Positions 27,265-34,986 of a stretch of DNA of 64,000 nt are shown piece after piece; the first letter of the stretch is position 1, and every line of letters starts with the position of its first letter. The notes beneath the pieces were generated by a model. That model saw only the letters and a list, made by a program, of their open reading frames with translations, was not told where the DNA came from and ran no database searches. The stretch comes from an uncultured Collinsella sp. (GTDB lineage: Bacteria > Actinomycetota > Coriobacteriia > Coriobacteriales > Coriobacteriaceae): positions 1 through 64,000 of the forward strand of contig CABUKS010000013.1 in NCBI GenBank assembly GCA_902492235.1. The letters are read 5' to 3'. The translations under genes were made by a program, and so were the position numbers.

Positions 27265-28002
27265 CTAGGCAAGCGGATTATTCTTTGCCATGCCATTTGC
27301 ACGAGGCAATGAAACGGATGCTGAATGACTCTTCTTAAGAACAATGAACTCCCTGTGACCCAAGCCTTCAGGCAAATCAATTGCGTCATTCAGAAGCAAA
27401 GTGAAGCCGCAAATCTTAGCTGCTGACATGCCGGAAGCAAGCTCCTCATCCGAAGGATTGCCCTTGGTGATAACAAATAGCCCTCCATCCTTCAGGTACG
27501 GAGCCGCATACTCAACAAGAATCGGTAGAGGGGCCAGTGCGCGGGCGGTTACAACGGAGAACTGCTTCTTATGGCTTCGAGCATATTCTTCAAGACGATC
27601 ATGAACCGCATGAGCATGTTTCAATCCAAGAGCATGGACAAAGGAATTAACCGCATCAACCTTCTTGCCAACAGAGTCAATATAAGTAGCTTTACGATGC
27701 GTGGTTATGGTTAATGGAATACCAGGGAAGCCCGCACCTGTTCCCATATCGAGCAAAGCTCCCTCAGGAGCCTTATTGATATAGGGGAGCAAAACAAGTG
27801 AGTCGAGGATATGAAGTACGGCAGCATCTTCTACGTTAAGAATACGGGTGAGATTGGTTGTCTTATTTGTTTCTAGAACCAAATCCAAATGCTGGATACA
27901 TTTCCTCAGCTCAATATCAGTTACGCTCAAGGAATATTCTTTGCAATAGGAAGTTAGGCGACTCAACATCTCGTCAGCCTGCTGATCGGTAAGTACAAAC
28001 AA
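27265..28002 (-). CDS. rsmG: 16S rRNA (guanine527-N7)-methyltransferase
   Basis: 245 residues. RsmG (GidB) methylates G527 of 16S rRNA using SAM; the SAM loop is LLDMGTGAGFPGIPL and a conserved VTARALAPLPILVEY motif follows. I chose the TTG at 28002 because AAGGAG sits six bases ahead; the frame stays open further upstream but without an RBS. Gene order rsmG-parS-parA-parB is conserved around bacterial origins. Confidence 0.93.
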   Translation of the reverse strand: MFVLTDQQADEMLSRLTSYCKEYSLSVTDIELRKCIQHLDLVLETNKTTNLTRILNVEDAAVLHILDSLVLLPYINKAPEGALLDMGTGAGFPGIPLTITTHRKATYIDSVGKKVDAVNSFVHALGLKHAHAVHDRLEEYARSHKKQFSVVTARALAPLPILVEYAAPYLKDGGLFVITKGNPSDEELASGMSAAKICGFTLLLNDAIDLPEGLGHREFIVLKKSHSASVSLPRANGMAKNNPLA

Positions 28003-28048
28003 CAGAAGCTCCTTTCTGACAAAAATCAGCGTATCGAGAACTTTTGAC

Positions 28049-28080
28049 AAAAAAAGGGGACGTGGAAACCACGTCCCCCT
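28049..28080 (-). terminator. terminator of the rpmH-jag operon
   Basis: AGGGGACGTGG AAA CCACGTCCCCT perfect stem with seven T on the minus strand, 18 nt after the jag stop. Confidence 0.92.
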
Positions 28081-28098
28081 AGCATAAGCTCGAGTAGA

Positions 28099-28668
28099 TT
28101 ATCGAGCAACAATCACCACATGGCGATCAGGGTCAGAACCCTCAGAATGAGTATCGACTGCATCGTTGCCACGAAGTGCAATATGAACCAGTCGGCGCTC
28201 GTAGGCATTCATGGGCGGAAGCGAAACACTCTTATGAGTGCGGATGGCACGCTCGGCAGCAGACTGAGCCATGGAGGCGACCTTATCCTGACGGCGACTC
28301 TTGTATCCCTCGACGTCCACTACAACCGGATACCTAAAGCCAAGCTTGCGGCTCACCAGCAAAGAGGACATAACCTGAAGAGCATCAAGAGTGCGACCAT
28401 GACGGCCAATGAGAACAGCAAGGTCGGGAGCCGTTACATCCAAAATCAGCTCACCCTCGTCGCCCTCATACTCATCGATAGGAGAGTTGGCGGCATCGAA
28501 GTGCGAAAGGATGGAACGCAGGATGGAAATCGCAACATCGGCAATGGTGTCGAGCTCCTCATCGGTCAGCTCTTCACCAGCCTTGTAGCGCTGTGCAATC
28601 TCGGGATAATCGCCCGCGACCTGCGGGGCAACCTCCTCAAGCATATCCTCGATGATCTCTTCAGACAT
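28099..28668 (-). CDS. jag: Jag/KhpB-like KH-R3H RNA-binding protein
   Basis: 189 residues from the ATG behind GGAG. The acidic N-terminus leads into a KH domain (LAVLIGRHGRTLDALQVM, GxxG loop GRHG) and an R3H domain (PPMNAYERRLVHIAL, Arg..His spaced by three). Such proteins bind RNA and in Gram-positives affect cell elongation and division, often with KhpA. Position after yidC is standard. The classical Jag-N domain appears to be missing, as in actinobacterial forms. Confidence 0.92.
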   Translation of the reverse strand: MSEEIIEDMLEEVAPQVAGDYPEIAQRYKAGEELTDEELDTIADVAISILRSILSHFDAANSPIDEYEGDEGELILDVTAPDLAVLIGRHGRTLDALQVMSSLLVSRKLGFRYPVVVDVEGYKSRRQDKVASMAQSAAERAIRTHKSVSLPPMNAYERRLVHIALRGNDAVDTHSEGSDPDRHVVIVAR

Positions 28669-28712
28669 AACGTACTCCAAAAGTTAGGTACCTAAATAAG
28701 ATTGATATCCCA

Positions 28713-29483
28713 CTACTTCTTCTTGTGCGGGCGCGGCTTCTTCTCGCGACGAGTGACCTCAACCTGCAGCGGAGCGTTCTTAAGACGCTCCTCCTCATCG
28801 GCCTTCGCCTTGTCGATGACCTTCTGCGTCACAAAAATCTGCTGGATAACCTGCCAAGCAGACGAGACGTCGTAGTACAGCAGAACACCAACGGGAAGGC
28901 TCCAGCCCATCCAAAGCATCATGACCGTCATGACAACGGCCATCATACGCATGCTCTGAGCCTGCTGGCCGGTCTGGTTGCGCGACATATAGAGCTGCGG
29001 AATCAGGGTCAGGACGGCAAACAGGATCAGGCAAACCAGCGCAGGCAGTGCAACCATAAAGCCATCGGCAAAGGAAGCGCTCGGCGTGGTGGTCAGGTCG
29101 GGCAGGATGTTGAAGAACGAGAACGTGCCGTCGTTAAAGTACTGCGGCAGGTTGCGCAGCAATGTAAACAGGGCGAACAGGATAGGCATCTGAATCAGCA
29201 GCGGCAGACAGCCAGCCATGGGGTTGAACTTGTTCTCGCTGTAGAACTTCTGCATCTCCTCGGCCTGACGCTGGGGATCGTCGGCATAGCGCTCCTGGAT
29301 CTCGAGCATCTTGGGCTGCAACACCTGCATGCGAGCCGTCGACTTGGTCGACTTGAGCATAAGCGGCGTCAGCAGCAGACGGATGATGACCACCAGGATG
29401 ATGATGGACAGGCCCCAGTCGACCGCAAAGGTCTGGATGAGCTTGAGCAGCTCGAAAAGGATGTTAACGATCCAATCCCACAT
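28713..29483 (-). CDS. yidC: membrane protein insertase YidC/OxaA
   Basis: 256-residue short (Gram-positive type) insertase without the large periplasmic domain. It has the family core: DWGLSIIILVVIIRLLLTPL with the conserved Arg in the groove, MAGCLPLLIQMPILFALF, and later helices ending PVGVLLYYDVSSAW. The cytoplasmic tail is basic (RREKKPRPHKKK), which helps ribosome contact. It inserts membrane proteins alone or with SecYEG. RBS GGAGG precedes the ATG. Confidence 0.95.
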   Translation of the reverse strand: MWDWIVNILFELLKLIQTFAVDWGLSIIILVVIIRLLLTPLMLKSTKSTARMQVLQPKMLEIQERYADDPQRQAEEMQKFYSENKFNPMAGCLPLLIQMPILFALFTLLRNLPQYFNDGTFSFFNILPDLTTTPSASFADGFMVALPALVCLILFAVLTLIPQLYMSRNQTGQQAQSMRMMAVVMTVMMLWMGWSLPVGVLLYYDVSSAWQVIQQIFVTQKVIDKAKADEEERLKNAPLQVEVTRREKKPRPHKKK

Positions 29484-29512
29484 GTAAGTTTTCCTCCGAT
29501 AGCGAGTGCCCG

Positions 29513-29737
29513 CTAGGGCACAGGGTCATAACCGCCGACGTGCAGGGGATTGCAGCGAGCGATGCGCCTCACGGCAAGCCAGCAGCCTCTCAAAACACCG
29601 TGCTTCTCAATCGCCTGGATGGCGTATTGCGAGCACGTTGGGTAATAAATGCAGGCGTCAGGCAATAAGGGCGAAATAACCTGTTGATATATGCGAATAG
29701 GAGCGATGGCAACACGTCGCAAAACGTGATTGCTCAT
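29513..29737 (-). CDS. yidD: membrane protein insertion efficiency factor YidD
   Basis: 74 residues with the invariant pattern YQQVISPLLPDACIYYPTCSQYA and a C-terminal RCNPLHVGGYDPVP. Amphipathic peripheral membrane protein that assists YidC. It overlaps the rnpA end by four bases. Confidence 0.95.
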   Translation of the reverse strand: MSNHVLRRVAIAPIRIYQQVISPLLPDACIYYPTCSQYAIQAIEKHGVLRGCWLAVRRIARCNPLHVGGYDPVP

Positions 29738-30072
29738 CGCTCCTCCCCGGCAACGCCGGCGCGCTTCATAAGCGAACGCAACGCCTTGTCCATCTCCTGC
29801 GGCGAGGAAACCCTCGTCTTGGGAGTTGCAAACAAGATGATGTCATAACCCGCAACGGGAAATCCGCAGCTGCGGGCGGCCTCGCGCATCACACGCTTAG
29901 ATCGGTTGCGCACGACGGCACAACCGAGTCGCTTAGCACCAACGAAGGCGACCCTTCCGGAGTCGCCTTCGCCAACCGATTCACATATGGTCATTCGAAT
30001 CAGAGGGTGATTGAAACGACGCCCCTGACTGAACACATGCTCGAAATCTTGCCGAGACTTAATAGTCTTCAT
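29734..30072 (-). CDS. rnpA: ribonuclease P protein component
   Basis: 112 residues, basic. The RNR signature KRLGCAVVRNRSKRVMREA binds the RNase P RNA for tRNA 5' processing. Lies between rpmH and yidD as usual; overlaps yidD by an ATGA. Confidence 0.95.
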   Translation of the reverse strand: MKTIKSRQDFEHVFSQGRRFNHPLIRMTICESVGEGDSGRVAFVGAKRLGCAVVRNRSKRVMREAARSCGFPVAGYDIILFATPKTRVSSPQEMDKALRSLMKRAGVAGEER

Positions 30073-30092
30073 GCGAGATGTGTGTATCGCTG

Positions 30093-30227
30093 CTAGACAG
30101 TGAGACGCTTGCGGCCCTTGGCGCGACGACGGGCGAGCACGGCACGACCACCCTTAGTGGCCATACGGGCACGGAAGCCATGGGTCTTGGCACGCTTACG
30201 CTTATTAGGCTGATACGTACGCTTCAT
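30093..30227 (-). CDS. rpmH: 50S ribosomal protein L34
   Basis: 44 residues beginning MKRTYQPNKRKRAKTHGFRA, the universal L34 start; frame continues upstream but not as L34. AGGA lies ~6-8 nt before the ATG. First gene of the minus-strand operon that leads away from oriC. Confidence 0.97.
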   Translation of the reverse strand: MKRTYQPNKRKRAKTHGFRARMATKGGRAVLARRRAKGRKRLTV

Positions 30228-30287
30228 CTTAAGTTCCTCCTGCTGCATTTCGAGTGTCCGCGGGGACGCGGACGCAGATATAGACAC

Positions 30288-30572
30288 GTGAGCTTGAAGA
30301 TTGTAGGGAAATCAATGTTCAAATGTCAAGAAATCGAAGGTAAAAGGTTGCGCAGTTCACACGGTTCCCCCATAAGCACAACCGAAATTTGCGCCTCATG
30401 GCAACCTTTCACGATATTTCATCGAGTTTTCAACAGGTCATGTTGGCAATGTTGAGAACTTTTCACCCGTTTTCCAAAGTTTTCAACAAGTTTTGAAAAG
30501 TTGTCGAAAGATGAGAAACGTTGCACGGTGAGCTACTATTTGTTCGAAACCTTTTGAAAGATTGCGAGCGGC
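30288..30572. other. oriC-associated region with DnaA-box-like motifs (upstream part)
   Basis: Non-coding spacer at the strand switch between rpmH and the ATPase gene. It holds TTTTCAACA at 30427-30435 and 30480-30488, and TTCTCAACA (complement) at 30450-30458. It also contains GAAAAGTTGTCGAAA at 30495-30509, which recurs with one change before dnaN. These resemble DnaA boxes (TTWTNCACA) with A for C at position 7. Promoters for rpmH and the ATPase gene should also be here but I cannot place them surely. Confidence 0.55.
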
Positions 30573-31925
30573 ATGTCTGACGACTTTTACACCATGGTCG
30601 ATTCCGGAGACCCGGCACCCGACAACGAGCACATCACCGGCGTGCGCGAAGAGCGTGCGGAAGGCGAGCAGACGACCACGCAGGCGCCAAAAGCCATGTA
30701 CGCCGCGCGCATCGCCGTCTATGACGACATGCTGTCGACACCGCGGGTGATCGTCATTGATCCGCAAGATGTCCGCACGTATTTGGAAGAGACGACCAAC
30801 ACCGTCTACCAGTGCATGAAAGAACAAGGTGGCCATATCTCGCTCATGGTCATCCGCGAGATTGTCGAAAACTTTATCCACGCACACTTTGCCGAGCCCA
30901 TCATCTCGATTCTGGACGGCGGAGACACCATCCGCTTTGCTGACCAAGGACCCGGCATCGACGACAAGGAACGTGCTTTCGACTTTGGCGTTACCAGCGC
31001 AAACAGCAAGATGAAGCGCTATATCCGTGGAACCGGAGCAGGGTTTCCCATGGTGCAGGAGTATTTGGAAAACGCCGGCGGTGCCGTATCCATCGAGGAC
31101 AACATGGGCAACGGCACCGTGGTTACGGTAAGCCTGAACCCTAAACGCGTGCAGGAAATCGAGCGTGCCGGCGGACGCGGCGCTGCCGTGCGGCCCGAGA
31201 CGGAGCAGCCCACATATCCCCTGCCGGGAGCTTTTGCGCAGCAGCCCGTGGCAACGCAGCAGATGCAGCCCCCCGTGGGACAGATGCAGCAGCCCGGAAT
31301 GCTTCCCACACAAGAACCCCAGGCGGCATCTATGTCGATGCCGCCAAACATGCCAGAGGCCATGCCGCTGGCTGATCAGGATGCAGCAGCAATGCAGCAG
31401 GCGACGGGGGCGCCGGGTGGCCAGCAAATGGGCTATCAGCCGTACCAACAGGGATATCCATATCAGCAGATGCCGCCACTGGGGTATGGCCAGCAGTTCC
31501 CGCAGCAGTACCAGCAGGGATATCAGCAGCCGTACCAGCAGATGCCGCAGCAGCAGTACAACCCCTGGGCCCAGCAGACGCCTCCGCAGCCTTACCAACA
31601 GTGGCCTCAAAGTTTTCAACAGCAAATGCCGCCGACGCAGAGTTCTCAACAACCAGCAGCTCAAATGATGTATCCTAATGCAGTAAATCAGTATGCACAG
31701 CCACAACCGGACGTGTTCGTAAGCGATCGCGGCAACGCCGCGCTGGGCTATCTGGCGCAAAATCAAGCGTGCGGCGCAACCGATCTTGCGAGGGCGTTTG
31801 GAAACTCGGCCCCCACTTGGTCACGCACGCTCAATGACTTGGCGCAGGCCGGCTTGGTCATCAAGCATGGCCAGAAATACCATCTGACCGAACTCGGCGC
31901 CGCTCGCGTGCGAGCTCAGAGCTAA
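30573..31925 (+). CDS. GHKL-type ATPase with Gln-rich linker and winged-helix tail
   Basis: 450 residues, three parts. Residues ~60-190 are a GHKL ATP-binding fold: N-box REIVENFIHAH with Glu99/Asn100, G1 DQGPGI with Asp124, G2 RGTGAGFPM, then a NGTVVTVSL strand. There is no HisKA domain, receiver or membrane helix. Residues ~215-378 are a disordered linker extremely rich in Gln, Pro, Tyr and Met (YQQGYPYQQMPP). Residues ~385-450 form a winged helix (GATDLARAF..APTWSRTLNDLAQAGLV). It reads into dnaA with a 15-nt gap, so the two are probably co-transcribed. The RBS is weak. I know no functional assignment; an anti-sigma-like kinase or origin regulator is possible. Confidence 0.8.
   Translation: MSDDFYTMVDSGDPAPDNEHITGVREERAEGEQTTTQAPKAMYAARIAVYDDMLSTPRVIVIDPQDVRTYLEETTNTVYQCMKEQGGHISLMVIREIVENFIHAHFAEPIISILDGGDTIRFADQGPGIDDKERAFDFGVTSANSKMKRYIRGTGAGFPMVQEYLENAGGAVSIEDNMGNGTVVTVSLNPKRVQEIERAGGRGAAVRPETEQPTYPLPGAFAQQPVATQQMQPPVGQMQQPGMLPTQEPQAASMSMPPNMPEAMPLADQDAAAMQQATGAPGGQQMGYQPYQQGYPYQQMPPLGYGQQFPQQYQQGYQQPYQQMPQQQYNPWAQQTPPQPYQQWPQSFQQQMPPTQSSQQPAAQMMYPNAVNQYAQPQPDVFVSDRGNAALGYLAQNQACGATDLARAFGNSAPTWSRTLNDLAQAGLVIKHGQKYHLTELGAARVRAQS
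31613..31651. promoter_or_regulatory. two DnaA-box-like motifs inside coding sequence
   Basis: TTTTCAACA at 31613-31621 and TTCTCAACA at 31643-31651, spaced 30 bp, on the same strand. They lie in the Gln-rich linker region ~300 bp before dnaA and match the boxes in the flanking spacers. Confidence 0.4.
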
Positions 31926-31940
31926 AGAACGGGAGAGACA

Positions 31941-33635
31941 GTGGACGAGGAAGCAAGCATCATCCTGGGGGATGCCATCGCCTTTTGCCAGCGCGACGGC
32001 CAAGATGCACGCCTCATCAACATGCTGGGGCAATCGCGCGCCATAAGCCTGACCGAAGATACGCTCACGATCGAGGCCCCCTCGCGCTTTGCCATCGCGC
32101 AGCTCAAAAAGCATCAGCCGACTATTGAGGCCTATCTGGAAGAAATCGCCTTTGCACCGATTGCTCTCGACATCGTGGCACCGCAAGGCGCCGCGACGGA
32201 ATCCGCTGCTTCCCCGGCGGTGCCGGCCTCCGCAGGCGATGTGCCGACAATCGAGCACCAGCACAGCGATGTTTCCCGTGAAACAATGGCACCGTTGACG
32301 AGCGCGGCGGCGACGTCAACGAACGCACCCGTCACGCACATGCCCATCGCTCACGACGCAGCGGCGGGCGCGGATTCGGGCATTGCAATCAAGAACACGC
32401 TCTCGGCCGACGATTTTCGTCGCATGATGAACCAGATGAAGGGCGGAGCGCCGACTAAATCCACGCAAGCTGCGGCCCCCGCTTCACCCATGCCAGCACC
32501 GACCGTGCCGGCCGAGCAGAATACGGATGGAGCCCCGCTCGCCGCGAACTCAAAATTTACCTTTGAGAACTTTGTCTACGGCCCCGAGAACAGCCATGCC
32601 TATCGCTCGGCACTCAAGTTTGCCGCCCTCGCGGACGAGCGCGGAACATGCACATCCCTGTTCATCTATGGCAAATCGGGGCTGGGCAAGACCCATCTGC
32701 TGCTCGCCATCAAAAACGAGCTCGCCGAGAAGTCGCCCGAGATCAAGGTCAAGTATGCCAACTCCCAGGCATATCTGGACGACCTGATGACCGAGTTCGA
32801 CCGTCAAAAGAAGAGCAACGCCCCCATCATGCAGGCGTACCACGGCGTGGACGTGCTCATCATCGATGACATCCAAAACATCATCGGCAAGCGCGCGAGT
32901 GTGGACTACTTTTTCCAGCTCATGGACGAGTTCATCCGCAACAACAAGAAGGTCGTCATCGCGGCAGACCGCGCCCCCAAGGACCTGAGCATGGACGAGC
33001 GTCTGACCAGCCGCTTCAACGCCGGAATGCTCTGCCTGGTCGCAGAGCCCAGCTACGAGATGAAATACAAGATCTTGCAGCGCTATTACGAGAACACCAT
33101 CGTCGCCGCTCCCGAGGCGGGCGACGACTCACTGCTGGCGGCCTATGGGGGCGACGGCGGGCACCTGACCGACGAGCACTTTAAACACATGGCCGAGGTC
33201 TCGGGCACCAACATCCGCGAACTCGAGAGCTTTTGCGAGCGCTGCGCCGGCGAGGCGGGCGACCGCGAGCGCGAGGGCGGAGAGCTCACCTTTGACGATA
33301 TCGACGCCATCGCCAGCCAGTACTTCGACACATCGGCCAAAAAGATCAACGTCCAGACGGTTCAGTCCGTCATCGAAGAGCAGTACGGCGTGACACACGA
33401 GGAGCTCATCGGCCCGCGTCGCAACGCCAATATCGCCAAAGCACGCCATATCGCTATCTACCTGGCCATCGAGATGTGCGAAATGACGACCACGGCGGTG
33501 GGCGCCGAATTTGGCAACCGCAACCACTCGACCGTCAGCACGAGCTACAAAAAGGTCCAGAAGATGATCCAGGAAGACCGCACCGTCACCGAAGACCTCA
33601 AGTCGCTGCGCGATAAAATTACACTGCGCTCGTAG
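31941..33635 (+). CDS. dnaA: chromosomal replication initiator DnaA
   Basis: 564 residues from a GTG. Domain I is ~1-80; domain II is an unusually long Ala/Pro/Thr-rich linker (~80-200). The AAA+ domain starts at ~204 (KFTFENFVYGPENSHAY), with Walker A GKSGLGKT (244-251), Walker B VLIIDDIQNI and sensor regions. Domain IV ends with the box-recognising GNRNHSTVSTSYKKV. It binds DnaA boxes and opens oriC. AGGGAG-like RBS. A near-parS sequence sits in the linker-coding region. Confidence 0.97.
   Translation: MDEEASIILGDAIAFCQRDGQDARLINMLGQSRAISLTEDTLTIEAPSRFAIAQLKKHQPTIEAYLEEIAFAPIALDIVAPQGAATESAASPAVPASAGDVPTIEHQHSDVSRETMAPLTSAAATSTNAPVTHMPIAHDAAAGADSGIAIKNTLSADDFRRMMNQMKGGAPTKSTQAAAPASPMPAPTVPAEQNTDGAPLAANSKFTFENFVYGPENSHAYRSALKFAALADERGTCTSLFIYGKSGLGKTHLLLAIKNELAEKSPEIKVKYANSQAYLDDLMTEFDRQKKSNAPIMQAYHGVDVLIIDDIQNIIGKRASVDYFFQLMDEFIRNNKKVVIAADRAPKDLSMDERLTSRFNAGMLCLVAEPSYEMKYKILQRYYENTIVAAPEAGDDSLLAAYGGDGGHLTDEHFKHMAEVSGTNIRELESFCERCAGEAGDREREGGELTFDDIDAIASQYFDTSAKKINVQTVQSVIEEQYGVTHEELIGPRRNANIAKARHIAIYLAIEMCEMTTTAVGAEFGNRNHSTVSTSYKKVQKMIQEDRTVTEDLKSLRDKITLRS
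32270..32285. promoter_or_regulatory. near-parS site inside dnaA
   Basis: TGTTTCCCGTGAAACA differs from the perfect local parS sites at one base. It encodes Val-Ser-Arg-Glu-Thr in the DnaA domain II linker, a region free to vary. Confidence 0.5.
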
Positions 33636-33873
33636 GGAAATAGAGACACCTGTTGAAAACTTGTCGAAACCACGGGCATAAGGTGTCTAAAACCCAACCC
33701 GCGGTGATGAAAAGTTTTGCGCAGGTTTTGAACGTGGAAAACCACCCCTGTTGCACACAGGCTGATGTCGATTCTCTTTCTGGGTCTGACCTGCGTCTTT
33801 GGGAGTAATCAACAGTTTCGTCAGTGCTATTACTATTATTAAGATATTTATATCTATAGAAAGGTATTAAAAG
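33636..33873. other. probable oriC core between dnaA and dnaN
   Basis: Contains TGTTGAAAA (complement TTTTCAACA) at 33651-33659, GAAAACTTGTCGAAA at 33655-33669, and TGTTGCACA at 33750-33758. An AT-only-like stretch at ~33827-33873 (ATTACTATTATTAAGATATT) is the best unwinding element. A dnaN promoter and RBS (AAAGGTATTAAAAG) also lie here. The assignment rests on gene context, strand switch and motifs, not on skew calculation. Confidence 0.65.
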
Positions 33874-34977
33874 ATGAAGTTCACCGTCAGCCAGAGCTCG
33901 CTTACACAAGCCATCGGCGTCGTTATGAAGGGTGTCGCTTCGGCATCCACCCTTCCCATCCTGTCGGGCGTGCTCGTCAAGGCCCAAGACGGCATCTTGG
34001 AATTCCAGACCTCTAACTACACCATCTCGATCCGTCATCGCATCGCGGCGCATGTCGAAGAAGAGGGCGAGATGGTTATCCCCTGTAAGATGCTCTCCAA
34101 TATCACCAAGACCCTCCCCGATGCCCCGGTCACCTTTGAGCTGTCCGAGCGCCAGGTGCTGATTGGTTGCGAGAAGAGCTCTTTCCGCCTGAACACGCTT
34201 GATGCTAATGACTTCCCCGAGTTTCCGGCCTATGCCATCGAGAGCGCCGTGGAACTGCCGACCGATATCTTGTCCGAGATGGTCGGCCGCGTGTGGCGCG
34301 TCACCTCGACCGACAAGGCCCGCCCCATCCTGGGTGGCGTGCACATGAAGGTCGAGAACAACACCGTGCGCCTGGTGGCGACCGATTCCTTCCGTTTGGC
34401 CGTGTGCGATACGCAGGTCGAGACCTCGACCCTCGAAGGCTCCTTTGAGCTCAACGTTCCGGCTGACGCCTTTAACGACGCACTGAACATCATGGACAGC
34501 CAGGCGACCATCATGATCGGGGCTACCGACACCCAGGTCGTCTTCGAGGCCGGCAACACCACCTACGTGTCGCGCCGCATCGAGGGCGTGTACCCCAACT
34601 ACAAGCAGCTCATCCCCGATTCGTGCGTGACGAGCGTCAAGATCGACGTCGCCGCCTTTAACGCCGCCCTCAAGCGCGTGGCCGTTATCGCGAGCGCCAA
34701 CCCCGCCGTCAAGTTCGAGATCGATGTCGAGAACGGGCAGATGGGCCTGTCCTCCATCTCCAATGACCAGGACCTTGCGCAGGAGACGATCGATGTCGAG
34801 GCCGAGGGCGAGTCGGGTACCATCGCCTTCAACTACCACTACATCTTCGGCTGCCTCAATGCCCTGTCCAAGGAGAAGGAGATCACGCTGGAGCTCAAGA
34901 GCTACTCGCAGGCGGGCATCTTCAAGTCCTACGACAAGATCAACTACCTGTACCTGGTCATGCCGGTCCGCATCTAG
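33874..34977 (+). CDS. dnaN: DNA polymerase III sliding clamp (beta)
   Basis: 367 residues, the normal length for the three-domain clamp. Starts MKFTVSQSSLTQAI and ends YLVMPVRI, the characteristic C-terminus of the clamp. ATG with AAAGG ~9 nt upstream. recF begins nine bases after the stop. Confidence 0.97.
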   Translation: MKFTVSQSSLTQAIGVVMKGVASASTLPILSGVLVKAQDGILEFQTSNYTISIRHRIAAHVEEEGEMVIPCKMLSNITKTLPDAPVTFELSERQVLIGCEKSSFRLNTLDANDFPEFPAYAIESAVELPTDILSEMVGRVWRVTSTDKARPILGGVHMKVENNTVRLVATDSFRLAVCDTQVETSTLEGSFELNVPADAFNDALNIMDSQATIMIGATDTQVVFEAGNTTYVSRRIEGVYPNYKQLIPDSCVTSVKIDVAAFNAALKRVAVIASANPAVKFEIDVENGQMGLSSISNDQDLAQETIDVEAEGESGTIAFNYHYIFGCLNALSKEKEITLELKSYSQAGIFKSYDKINYLYLVMPVRI

Positions 34978-34986
34978 CGTTGCGCC

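Noticed and set aside
30483..31766. 427-codon minus-strand frame opposite the ATPase gene
   Set aside because: Leu/Arg/His-rich translation typical of an antisense frame; the plus strand carries clear GHKL motifs.
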